Assembly (NCBI GenBank): GCA_948146395.1
Contig: OX411556.1
Coordinates: 1,364,001-1,428,000, forward strand
DNA length: 64,000 nt
Direction of reading: 5' to 3'
From: Fragum whitleyi
Taxonomy: Eukaryota > Mollusca > Bivalvia > Cardiida > Cardiidae
This document shows, piece by piece, positions 1-10,480 of the stretch. The first letter of the stretch is position 1. The number at the start of each line of letters is the position of its first letter. The notes beneath the pieces are model-generated. The model ran no database searches. It was not told the origin of the DNA and saw nothing but the letters and a program-made list of their open reading frames with translations. The translations under genes and the position numbers were made by a program.

Positions 1-36
1 TGCGTTTATGCAGCATCCCTGACCCCTTGTTATTCG

Positions 37-79
37 ATTTAATAGTAATTATTTAATCCTGATTTAATGTTAAATATTT
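37..79. other. ATTTAAT repeats and inverted repeat in AT-rich half
   Basis: ATTTAAT occurs three times, at 37-43, 51-57 and 62-68. The last copy forms an inverted repeat with TTAAAT at 70-75 (ATTTAA, 2-bp spacer, TTAAAT), followed by the 8-bp palindrome AAATATTT at 72-79. The pattern recurs in nearly all 300 monomers. AT-rich dyads are common binding or bending sites in satellites, but no specific protein can be named. Confidence 0.75.
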
Positions 80-101
80 TGGGTACCCATTTTTCGATCG
101 A
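80..101. other. Paired palindromes TGGGTACCCA and TCGATCGA
   Basis: A perfect 10-bp palindrome spans 80-89 and a perfect 8-bp palindrome spans 94-101, separated by four T's. The pair sits at the junction between the AT-rich and CpG-rich halves. The first palindrome is altered in identifiable subfamilies: GGATACC in 12 monomers up to 33.9 kb, TGTGTACC near 16-17 kb, GGGAACC near 44.8-45.0 kb and GGTACCT in several monomers. The pair could be a recognition site for a dimeric DNA-binding protein; that is inference only. Confidence 0.7.
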
Positions 102-130
102 CTTATGCGCCCATGCATTCATACCCACAT

Positions 131-152
131 CGCCCCAAACACGCGCGTTCGC
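131..152. other. Variable patch that defines monomer subfamilies
   Basis: This patch holds most of the recurrent substitutions. Common haplotypes are CGTCCCAAACACTCGCG with TTCGCT, CGCCCCAAACACGCGCG with TTCGCT, CGTCCCAAACACGCGCG with TTCACT, and CGTACCAAACACGCGCG with TTCACT. The positions tend to change together, so the haplotypes serve as subfamily tags. Mixed combinations also occur, as expected from gene conversion or unequal exchange. Confidence 0.75.
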
Positions 153-213
153 TAGCTATGCATGTGCGCTTCAAATTGACACCGGTTTCGATGCCGTCTG
201 ATGCATCCGTCTG
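151..213. other. CpG-rich segment with GCTAGC, ATGCAT, ACCGGT, GATGCATC
   Basis: GCTAGC lies at 151-156 and overlaps TAGCTA at 153-158; ATGCAT follows at 158-163, ACCGGT at 181-186 and GATGCATC at 200-207. CCGTCTG occurs twice, at 194-200 and 207-213, a 13-bp spaced direct repeat that may be a relic of an older short duplication. GTTTCGATGCC at 185-195 matches a pol III B box (GGTTCGANNCC) except at one position, but no convincing A box is present. Confidence 0.65.
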
Positions 214-2479
214 TGCGTTTATGCAGCATCCCTGACCCCTTGTTATTCGATTTAATAGTAATTATTTAATCCTGATTTAATGCTAAATATTTTGGGTACC
301 CATTTTTCGATCGACTGATGCGCCCATGCATTCATACCCACATCGTCCCAAACACTCGCGTTCGCTAGCTATGCATGTGCCCTTCAAATTGACACCGGTT
401 TCGATGCCGTCGGATGCATCCGTCTGTGCGTTTATGCAGCATCCCTGACCCCTTGTTATTCGATTTAATAGTAATTATTTAATCCTGATTTAATGTTAAA
501 TATTTTGGGTACCCATTTTTCGATCGACTGATGCGCCCATGCATTCATACCCACATCGTCCCAAACACTCGCGTTCGCTAGCTATGCATGTGCGCTCTAA
601 ATTGACACCGGTTTCGATGCCGTCTGATGCATCCGTCTGTGCGTTTATGCAGCATCCCTGACCCCTTGTTATTCGATTTAATAGTAATCATTTAATCCTG
701 ATTTAATGTTAAATATTTTGGGTACCCATTTTTCGATCGACTGATGCGCCCATACATTCATACCCACATCGTCCCAAACACTCGCGTTCGCTAGCTATGC
801 ATGTGCGCTTCAAATTGACACCGGTTTCGATGCCGTCTGATGCATCCGGCTGTGCGTTTATGCAGCATCCCTGACCCCTTGTTATTCGATTTAATAGTAA
901 TTATTTAATCCTGATTTAATGTTAATATTTTGGGTACCCATTTTTCGATCGACTGATGCGCCCATGCATTCATACCCACATCGTCCCAAACACTCGCGTT
1001 CGCTAGCTATGCATGTGCGCTTCAAATTGACACCGGTTTCGATGCCGTCTGATGCATCCGTCTGTGCGTTTATGCAGCATCCCTGACCCCTTGTTATTCG
1101 ATTTAATAGTAATTATTTAATCCTGATTTAATGTTAAATATTTTGGGTACCCATTTTTCGATCGACTGATGCGCCCATGCATTCATACCCACATCGTCCC
1201 AAACACTCGCGTTCGCTAGCTATGCATGTGCGCTTCAAATTGACACCAGTTTCGATGCCGTCGGATGCATCCGTCTGTGCGTTTATGCAGCATCCCTGAC
1301 CCCTTGTTATTCGATTTAATAGTAATCATTTAATCCTGATTTAATGTTAAATATTTTGGGTACCCATTTTTCGATCGACTGATGCGAACATACATTCATA
1401 CCCACATCGTCCCAAACACTCGCGTTCGCTAGCTATGCATGTGCGCTTCAAATTGACACCGGTTTCGATGCCGTCTGATGCATCCGGCTGTGCGTTTATG
1501 CAGCATCCCTGACCCCTTGTTATTCGATTTAATGGTAATTATTTAATCCTGATTTAATGTTAATATTTTGGGTACCCATTTTTCGATCGACTGATGCGCC
1601 CATGCATTCATACCCACATCGTCCCAAACACTCGCGTTCGCTTGCTATGCATGTGCGCTTCAAATTGACACCGGTTTCGATGCCGTCTGATGCATCCGTC
1701 TGTGCGTTTATGCAGCATCCCTGACCCCTTGTTATTCGATTTAATAGTAATTATTTAATCCTGATTTAATGTTAAATATTTTGGGTACCCATTTTTCGAT
1801 CGACTGATGCGCCCATGCATTCATACCCACATCGTCCCAAACACTCGCGTTCGCTAGCTATGCATGTGCGCTTCAAATTGACACCGGTTTCGATGCCGTC
1901 GGATGCATCCGTCTGTGCGTTTATGCAGCATCCCTGACCCCTTGTTATTCGATTTAATAGTAATCATTTAATCCTGATTTAATGTTAAATATTTTGGGTA
2001 CCCATTTTTCGATCGACTGATGCGCCCATACATTCATACCCACATCGTACCAAACACGCGCGTTCACTAGCTATGCATGTGCGCTTCAAATTGACACCGG
2101 TTTCGATGCCGTCTGATGCATCCGTCTGTGCGTTTATGCAGCATCCCTGACCCCTTGTTATTCGATTTAATAGTAATTACTTAATCCTGATTTAATGTTA
2201 AATATTTTGGATACCCATTTTTCGATCGACTGATGCGCCCATGCATTCATACCCACATCGTCCCAAACACTCGCGTTCGCTAGCTATGCATGTGCGCTTC
2301 AAATTGACACCGGTTTCGATGCCGTCTGATGCATCCGTCTGTGCGTTTATGCAGCATCCCTGATCCCTTGTTATTCGATTTAATAGTAATTATTTAATCC
2401 TGATTTAATGTTAAATATTTTGGGTACCCATTTTTCGATCGACTGATGCGCCCATGCATTCATACCCACATCGTCCCAA

Positions 2480-5400
2480 ACACTCGCGTTCGCTAGCTAT
2501 GCATGTGCGCTTCAAATTGACACCGGTTTCGATGCCGTCTGATGCATCCGTCTGTGCGTTTATGCAGCATCCCTGACCCCTTGTTATTCGATTTAATAGT
2601 AATTATTTAATCCTGTTTTAATGTTAAATATTTTAGGTACCCATTTTTCGATCGACTGATGCGCCCATGCATTCATACCCACATGGTCCCAAACACTCGC
2701 GTTCGCTAGCTATGCATGTGCGCATCAAATTGACACCGGTTTCGATGCCGTCTGATGCATCCGTCTGTGCGTTTATGCAGCATCCCTGACCCCTTGTTAT
2801 TCGATTTAATAGTAATTATTTAATCCTGATTTAATGTTAAATATTTTGGGTACCCATTTTTCGATCGACTGATGCGCCCATGCATTCATACCCACATCGT
2901 CCCAAACACTCGCGTTCGCTAGCTATGCATGTGCGCTTCAAATTGACACCGGTTTCGATGCCGTCTGATGCATCCGTCTGTGCGTTTATGCAACATCCCT
3001 GACCCCTTGTTATTCGATTTAATAGTAATTATTTAATCCTGATTTAATGTTTAATATTTTGGGTACCCATTTTTCGATCGACTGATGCGCCCATGCATTC
3101 ATACCCACATCGTCCCAAACACTCGCGTTCGCTAGCTATGCATGTGCGCTTCAAATTGACACCGGTTTCGATGCCGTCTGATGCATCCGTCTGTGCGTTT
3201 ATGCAGCATCCCTGACCCCTTGTTATTCGATTTAATAGTAATTATTTAATCCTGATTTAATGTTAAATATTTTGGGTACCCATTTTTCGATCGACTGATG
3301 CGCCAATGCATTCATACCCACATCGTCCCAAACACTTGCGTTCACTAGCTATGCATATGCGCTTCAAATTGACACCGGTTTCGATGCCGTCTGATGCATC
3401 CGTCTGTGCGTTTATGCAGCATCCCTGACCCCTTGTTATTCGATTTAATAGTAATTATTTAATCCTGATTTAATGTAAAATATTTTGGGTACCCATTTTT
3501 CGATCGACTGATGCGCCCATGCATTCATACCCACATCGTCCCAAACACTCGCGTTCACTAGCTATGCATGTGCGCTTCAAATTGACACCGGTTTCGATGC
3601 CGTCTGATGCATCCGTCTGTGCGTTTATGTAGCATCCCTGACCCCTTGTTATTCGATTTAATAGTAATTATTTAATCCTGATTTAATGTTAAATATTTTG
3701 GGTACCCATTTTTCGATCGACTGATGCGCCCATGCATTCATACCCACATCGTCCCAAACACTTGCGTTCGCTAGCTATGCATGTGCGCCTCAAATTGACA
3801 CCGGTTTCGATGCCGTCTGATGCATCCGTCTGTGCGTTTATGCAGCATCCCTGACCCCTTGTTATTCGATTTAATAGTAATTATTTAATCCTGATTTAAT
3901 GTTAAATATTTTGGGTACCCATTTTTCGATCGACTGATGCGCCCATGCATTCATACCCACATCGCCCCAAACACGCGCGTTCGCTAGCTATGCATGAGCG
4001 CTTCAAATTGACACCGGTTTCGATGCCGTCTGATGCATCCGTCTGTGCGTTTATGCAGCATCCCTGACCCCTTGTTATTCGATTTAATAGTAATTATTTA
4101 ATCCTGTTTTAATGTTAAATATTTTAGGTACCCATTTTTCGATCGACTGATGCGCCCATGCATTCATACCCACATGGTCCCAAACACTCGCGTTCGCTAG
4201 CTATGCATGTGCGCATCAAATTGACACCGGTTTCGATGCCGTCTGATGCATCCGTCTGTGCGTTTATGCAGCATCCCTGACCCCTTGTTATTCGATTTAA
4301 TAGTAATTATTTAATCCTGATTTAATGTTAAATATTTTGGGTACCCATTTTTCGATCGACTGATGCGCCCATGCATTCATACCCACATCGTCCCAAACAC
4401 TTGCGTTCGCTAGCTATGCATGTGCGCTTCAAATTGACACCGGTTTCGATGCCGTCTGATGCATCCGTCTGTGCGTTTATGCAGCATCCCTGACCCCTTG
4501 TTATTCGATTTAATAGTAATTATTTAATCCTGATTTAATGTTAAATATTTTGGGTACCCATTTTTCGATCGACTGATGCGCCCATGCATTCATACCCACA
4601 TCGTACCAAACACGCGCGTTCACTAGCTATGCATGTGCGCTTCAAATTGACACCGGTTTCGATGCCGTCTGATGCATCCGTCTGTGCGTTTATGCAGCAT
4701 CCCTGACCCCTTGTTATTCGATTCAATAGTAATTATTTAATCCTGATTTAATGTTAAATATTTTGGATACCCATTTTTCGATCGACTGATGCGCCCATGC
4801 ATTCATACCCACATCGTCCCAAACACTCGCGTTCGCTAGCTATGCATGTGCGCTTCAAATTGACACCGGTTTCGATGCCGTCTGATGCATCCGTCTGTGC
4901 GTTTATGCAGCATCCCTGACCCCTTGTTATTCGATTTAATAGTAATTATTTAATCCTGATTTAATGTTAAATATTTTGGGTACCCATTTTTCGATCGACT
5001 GATGCGCCCATGCATTCATACCCACATCGTCCCAAACACTCGCGTTCGCTAGCTATGCATGTGCGCTTCAAATTGACACCGGTTTCGATGCCGTCTGATG
5101 CATCCGTCTGTGCGTTTATGCAGCATCCCTGACCCCTTGTTATTCGATTTAATAGTAATTATTTAATCCTGATTTAATGTTAAATATTTTGGATACCCAT
5201 TTTTCGATCGACTGATGCGCCCATGCATTCATACCCACATCGTCCCAAACACGCGCGTTCACTAGCTATGCATGTGCGCTTCAAATTGACACCGGTTTCG
5301 ATGCCGTCTGATGCATCCGTCTGTGCGTTTATGCAGCATCCCTGACCCCTTGTTATTCGATTTAATAGTAATTATTTAATCCTGATTTAATGTTAAATAT

Positions 5401-5640
5401 TTTGGGTACCCATTTTTCGATCGACTGACGCGCCCATGCATTCATACCCACATCGCCCCAAACACGCGCGTTCGCTAGCTATGCATGTGCGCTTCAAATT
5501 GACACCGGTTTCGATGCCGTCTGATGCATCCGTCTGTGCGTTTATGCAGCATCCCTGACCCCTTGTTATTCGATTTAATAGTAATTATTTAATCCTGATT
5601 TAATGTTAAATATTTTGGGTACCCATTTTTCGATCGACTG
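2480..5640. repeat. Mixed monomers with a 7-monomer echo
   Basis: This stretch holds ordinary 213-bp monomers and no gene. The variant set CCTGTTTTA, TTTTAGGTAC, CATGGTCCC and GCGCATCAA occurs at ~2,612-2,724 and again at ~4,103-4,215, an offset of 1,491 bp (7 monomers). GGATACC monomers lie at 4,765 and 5,191. The monomer at ~4,594 carries the GTACCAAACACGCG plus TTCACTAG haplotype. Confidence 0.75.
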
Positions 5641-7265
5641 ATGCGCCCATGCATTCATACCCACATCGTCCCAAACACTCGCGTTCGCTAGCTATGCATG
5701 TGCTCTTCAAATTGACACCGGTTTCGATGCCGTCTGATGCATCTGTCTGTGCGTTTATGCAGCATCCCTGACCCCTTGTTATTCGATTTAATAGTAATTA
5801 TTTAATCCTGATTTAATGTTAAATATTTTGGGTACCTATTTTTCGATCGACTGATGCGCCCATGCATTCATACCCACATCGTCCCAAACACTCGCGTTCG
5901 CTAGCTATGCATGTGCGCTTCAAATTGACACCGGTTTCGATGCCGTCTGATGCATCCGTCTGTGCGTTTATGCAGCATCCCTGACCCCTTGTTATTCGAT
6001 TTAATAGTAATTATTTAATCCTGATTTAATGTTAAATATTTTGGGTACCCATTTTTCGATCGACTGATGCGCCCATGCATTCATACCCACATCGTACCAA
6101 ACACGCGCGTTCACTAGCTATGCATGTGCGCTTCAAATTGACACCGGTTTCGATGCCGTCTGATGCATCCGTCTGTGCGTTTATGCAGCATCCCTGACCC
6201 CTTGTTATTCGATTTAATAGTAATTATTTAATCCTGATTTAATGTTAAATATTTTGGATACCCATTTTTCGATCGACTGATGCGCCCATGCATTCATACC
6301 CACATCGTCCCAAACACTCGCGTTCGCTAGCTATGCATGTGCGCTTCAAATTGACACCGGTTTTGATGCCGTCTGATGCATCCGGCTGTGCGTTTATGCA
6401 GCATCCCTGATCCCTTGTTATTCGATTTAATAGTAATTATTTAATCCTGATTTAATGTTAAATATTTTGGGTACCCATTTTTCGATCGACTGATGCGCCC
6501 ATGCATTCATACCCACATCGTCCCAAACACTCGCGTTCGCTAGCTATGCATGTGCGCTTCAAATTGACGCCGGTTTCGATGCCGTCTGATGCATCCGTCT
6601 GTGCGTTTATGCAGCATCCCTGACCCCTTGTTATTCGATTTAATAGTAATTATTTAATCCTGATTTAATGTTAAATATTTTGGGTACCCATTTTTCGATC
6701 GACTGATGCGCCCATGCATTCATACCCACATCGTCCCAAACACGCGCGTTCGCTAGCTATGCATGTGCGCTTCAAATTGACACCGGTTTCGATGCCGTCT
6801 GATGCATCTGTCTGTGCGTTTATGCAGCATCCCTGACCCCTTGTTATTCGATTTAATAGTAATTATTTAATCCTGATTTAATGTTAAAAATTTTGGGTAC
6901 CTATTTTTCGATCGACTGATGCGCCCATGCATTCATACCCACATCGTCCCAAACACTCGCGTTCGCTAGCTATGCATGTGCGCTTCAAATTGACACCGGT
7001 TTCGATGCCGTCTGATGCATCCGTCTGTGCGTTTATGCAGCATCCCTGACCCCTTGTTATTCGATTTAATAGTAATTATTTAATCCTGATTTAATGTTAA
7101 ATATTTTGGGTACCCATTTTTCGATCGACTGATGCGCCCATGCATTCATACCCACATCGTACCAAACACGCGCGTTCACTAGCTATGCATGTGCGCTTCA
7201 AATTGACACCGGTTTCGATGCCGTCTGATGCATCCGTCTGTGCGTTTATGCAGCATCCCTGACCA
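5640..7265. repeat. 5-monomer duplication (1,065 bp)
   Basis: CATCTGTCTG at 5,739 and GGTACCTAT at 5,831 recur 1,065 bp later at 6,804 and 6,896. GTACCAAACACGCG at 6,094 recurs at 7,159. The homologous parts are about 5,640-6,200 and 6,705-7,265. GGATACC occurs at 6,256 only, so the copies are not perfect beyond that. Confidence 0.75.
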
Positions 7266-7500
7266 CTTGTTATTCGATTTAATTGTAATTATTAAATCCT
7301 GATTTAATGTTAAATATTTTGGGTACCCAATTTTCAATCGACTGATGCGCCCATGCATTCATACCCACATCGTCCCAAACACTCGCGTTCGCTAGCTATG
7401 CATGTGCGCTTCAAATTGACACCGGTTTCGATGCCGTCTGATGCATCCGTCTGTGCGTTTATGCAGCATCCCTGACCCCTTGTTATTCGATTTAATAGTA
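7261..7500. repeat. Monomer with several private changes
   Basis: This unit has GACCACTTG, TTTAATTGTAATT, ATTAAATCC and CCCAATTTTCAATCG, four changes I see together nowhere else. It sits at the left border of the 14-monomer duplication, which makes it a useful junction marker. Confidence 0.6.
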
Positions 7501-9150
7501 ATTATTTAATCCTGATTTAATGTTAAATATTTTGGGTACCCATTTTTCGATCGACTGATGCGCCCATGCATTCATACCCACATCGTCCCAAACACTCGCG
7601 TTCATTAGCTATGCATGTGCGCTTCAAATTGACACCGGTTTCGATGCCGTCTGATGCATCCGTCTGTGCGTTTATGCAGCATCCCTGACCCCTTGTTATT
7701 CAATTTAATAGTAATTATTTAATCCTGATTTAATGTAAAATATTTTGGGTACCCATTTTTCGATCGACTGATGCGCCCATGCATTCATACCCACATCGCC
7801 CCAAACACGCGCGTTCGCTAGCTATGCATGTGCGCCTCAAATTGACACCGGTTTCGATGCCGTCTGATGCATCCGTCTGTGCGTTTATGCAGCATCCCTG
7901 ACCCCTTGTTATTCGATTTAATAGTAATTATTTAATCCTGATTTAATGTTAAATATTTTGGGTACCCATTTTCCGATCGACTGATGCGCCCATGCATTCA
8001 TACCCACATCGTCCCAAACACTCGCGTTCACTAGCTATGCATGTGCGCTTCAAATTGACACCGGTTTCGATGCCGTCTGATGCATCCGTCTGTGCGTTTA
8101 TGCAGCATCCCTGACCCCTTGTTATTCGATTTAATAGTAATTATTTAATCCTGATTTAATGTTAAATATTTTGGGTACCCATTTTTCGATCGACTGATGC
8201 GCCCATGCATTCATACCCACATCGTCCCAAACACTCGCGTTCGCTAGCTATGCATGTGCGCTTCAAATTGACACCGGTTTCGATGCGGTCTGATGCATCC
8301 GTCTGTGCGTTTATGCAGCATCCCTGACCCCTTGTTATTCGATTTAATAGCAATTATTTAATCCTGATTTAATGTTAAATATTTTGGGTACCCATTTTTC
8401 GATCGACTGATGCGCCCATGCATTCATACCCACATCGTCTCAAACACTCGCGTTCGCAGTTGCATGTGCGCTTCAAATTGACACCGGTTTCGATGCCGTC
8501 TGATGCATCCGTCTGTGCGTTTATGCAGCATCCCTGACCCCTTGTTTTTCGATTTAATAGTAATTATTTAATCCTGATTTAATGTTAAATATTTAGGGTA
8601 CCCATTTTTCGATCGGATGATGCGCCCATGCATTCATACCCACATCGTCCCAAACACTGGCGTTCGCTAGCTATGCATGTCCGCTTCAAATTGACACCGG
8701 TTTCGATGCCGTCTGATGCATCCGTCTGTGCGTTTATGCAGCATCCCTGACCCCTTGTTATTCGATTAAATAGTAATTATTTAATCCTGATTTAATGTTA
8801 AATATTTTGGGTACCCATTTTTCGATCGACTGATGCGCCCATGCATTAATACCCACTCCGTCCCAAACACGCGCGTTCACTAGCTATGCATGTGCGCTTC
8901 AAATTGACACCGGTTTCGATGCCGTCTGATGCATCCGTCTGTGCGTTTATGCAGCATCCCTGACCCCTTGTTATTCGATTTAATAGTAATTATTTAATCC
9001 TGATTTAATGTTAACTATTTTGGGTACCCATTTTTCGATCGACTGATGCGCCCATGCATTCATACCCACATCGCCCCAAACACGCGCGTTCACTAGCTAT
9101 GCATGTGCGCTTCAAATTGACACCGGTCTCGATGCCGTCTGATGCATCCG
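7500..9150. repeat. 14-monomer-offset duplication, copy 1
   Basis: This block matches 10,480-12,130 at an offset of 2,979 bp, which is 14 monomers less 3 bp. Shared markers are TTCATTAGC (7,601), TGTAAAATATT (7,736), GCGCCTCAAA (7,833), TTCCGATCG (7,971), AATAGCAATT (8,347), the 3-bp-deleted CGCAGTTGCATG (8,455), TTTAGGGTACC (8,592), TCGGATGATGC (8,614), TCGATTAAAT (8,763), CACTCCGTCCC (8,854) and CCGGTCTCG (9,123). Confidence 0.82.
8452..8466. repeat. 210-bp monomer with CAGTTG deletion (first of five)
   Basis: CGCTAGCTATGCATG is replaced by CGCAGTTGCATG, a net loss of 3 bp that removes the GCTAGC site. The same change occurs at 11,434, 15,473, 19,089 and 35,902. Identical breakpoints make a single origin followed by copying nearly certain. 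Confidence 0.9.
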
Positions 9151-10480
9151 TCTGTGCCTTTATGCAGCATCCCTGACCCCTTGTTATTCGATTTAATAGT
9201 AATTATTCAATCCTGATTTAATGTTAAATATTTTGGGTACCCATTTTTCGATCGACTGATGCGCCCATGCATTCATACCCACATCGTCCCAAACACTCGC
9301 GTTCGCTAGCTATGCATGTGCGCTTCAAATTGACACCGGTTTCGATGCCGTCTGATGCATCCGTCTGTGCGTTTATGCAGCATCTCTGACCCCTTGTTAT
9401 TCGATTTAATAGTAATTATTTAATCCTGATTTAATGTTAAATATTTTGGGTACCCATTTTTCGATCGACTGATGCGCCCATGCATTCATACCCACATCGT
9501 CCCAAACACTCGCGTTCATTAGCTATGCATGTGCGCTTCAAATTGACACCGGTTTCGATGCCGTCTGATGCATCCGTCTGTGCGTTTATGCAGCATCCCT
9601 GACCCCTTGTTATTCGATTTAATAGCAATTATTTAATCCTGATTTAATGTAAAATATTTTGGGTACCCATTTTTCGATCGACTGATGCGCCCATGCATTA
9701 ATACCCACATCGCCCCAAACACGCGCGTTCGCTAGCTATGCATGTGCGCCTCAAATTGACACCGGTTTCGATGCCGTCTGATGCATCCGTCTGTGCGTTT
9801 ATGCAGCATCCCTGACCCCTTGTTATTCGATTTAATAGTAATTATTTAATCCTGATTTAATGTTAAATATTTTGGGTACCCATTTTCCGATCGACTGATG
9901 CGCCCATGCATTCATACCCACATCGTCCCAAACACTCGCGTTCACTAGCTATGCATGTGCGCTTCAAATTGACACCGGTTTCGATGCCGTCTGATGCATC
10001 CGTCTGTGCGTTTATGCAGCATCCCTGACCCCTTGTTTTTCGATTTAATAATAATTATTTAATCCTGATTTAATGTTAAATATTTTGGGTACCCATTTTC
10101 CGATCGACTGATGCGCCCATGCATTCATACCCACATCGTCCCAAACACTCGCGTTCACTAGCTATGCATGTGCGCTTCAAATTGACACCGGTTTCGATGC
10201 CGTCTGATGCATCCGTCTGTGCGTTTATGCAGCATCCCTGACCCCTTGTTATTCGATTTAATAGTAATTATTTAATCCTGATTTAATGTTAAATATTTTG
10301 GGTACCCATTTTTCGATCGACTGATGCGCCCATGCATTCATACCCACATCGTCCCAAACACTCGCGTTCGCTAGCTATGCATGTGCGCTTCAAATTGACA
10401 CCGGTTTCGATGCCGTCTGATGCATCCGTCTGTGCGTTTATGCAGCATCCCTGACCCCTTGTTATTCGATTTAATAGCAA
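9150..10480. repeat. Insert between the duplicated blocks, itself a partial copy
   Basis: Markers TTCATTAGC (9,515), TGTAAAATATT (9,649) and TTCCGATCG (9,885) repeat the 7.6-8.0 kb set and also match 10,580-11,020 at an offset of 1,065 bp (5 monomers). The sub-block therefore exists three times between 7.6 and 11.0 kb. The AATAGCAATT variant is in the TTCATT monomer here but one monomer earlier in the next copy, a sign of recombination. Confidence 0.7.

Larger units (their letters stand above)
1..213. repeat. Reference monomer (phase 1) and its internal anatomy
   Basis: This first full unit defines the monomer coordinates used in other entries. Bases 29-98 are strongly AT-rich and bases 99-213 are GC- and CpG-rich. 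Six-cutter palindromes seen in the unit are GGTACC, CGATCG, GCTAGC, ACCGGT and three ATGCAT sites, so enzymes cutting these should give a 213-bp ladder. The length is 71 codons, but all three forward frames and the antisense frames carry stops. This copy differs from the commonest form at base 104 (T instead of G, giving ACTTATGC) and at base 133 (C instead of T). The phase is arbitrary; a biological start of the unit cannot be known. Confidence 0.9.
1..2480. repeat. Long-range duplicated block, copy A
   Basis: This block matches 29,152-31,630 at a constant offset of 29,151 bp. Shared private variants include ACTTATGC (101), GCTAAAT (282), GTGCCCTTC (387), GCTCTAAATT (594), GATGCGAAC (1,381), AATGGTAATT (1,532), GCTTGCTATG (1,641), AATTACTTAATCC (2,175) and CTGATCCC (2,359). 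Both copies carry the same two 212-bp TTAATATT monomers. The match breaks near 2,490, where copy B reads TTCACTAGC, and the left limit is outside the window. Confidence 0.85.

Noticed and set aside
92..108. CENP-B box (TTCG, four bases, A, two bases, CGGG).
   Set aside because: TTCGATCGACTGATG and TTCGATTTAATAGTA match the TTCGNNNNA half only. The CGGG part is missing and CCCG is absent from the opposite strand.
102..204. Hammerhead ribozyme, known from some satellite DNAs.
   Set aside because: CTGATGC occurs at 102-108 and 198-204, but the required CTGATGA is absent and no GAAA core is present on that strand. The minus strand has GAAA but no CTGATGA.
8592..8602. TTAGGG telomere-like motif (also at 11.57, 15.61 and 19.23 kb).
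   Set aside because: It is a single substitution in TTTTGGGTACC shared by copies of one HOR monomer, not a telomeric repeat tract.
9437..9628. Recurrent 61-63 codon minus-strand reading frames (also at 4541-4726, 8162-8353, 10289-10480, 11141-11332, 35609-35800 and 48384-48569).
   Set aside because: They are the antisense of the satellite. The monomer is 71 codons long, so one antisense frame is open for 64 codons in nearly every unit. The few called copies only have a chance TTG from AATAGCAATT or GATTCAATAG. The frame is closed by several TAA stops per unit, and frequent 1-bp and 3-bp indels show no coding constraint.
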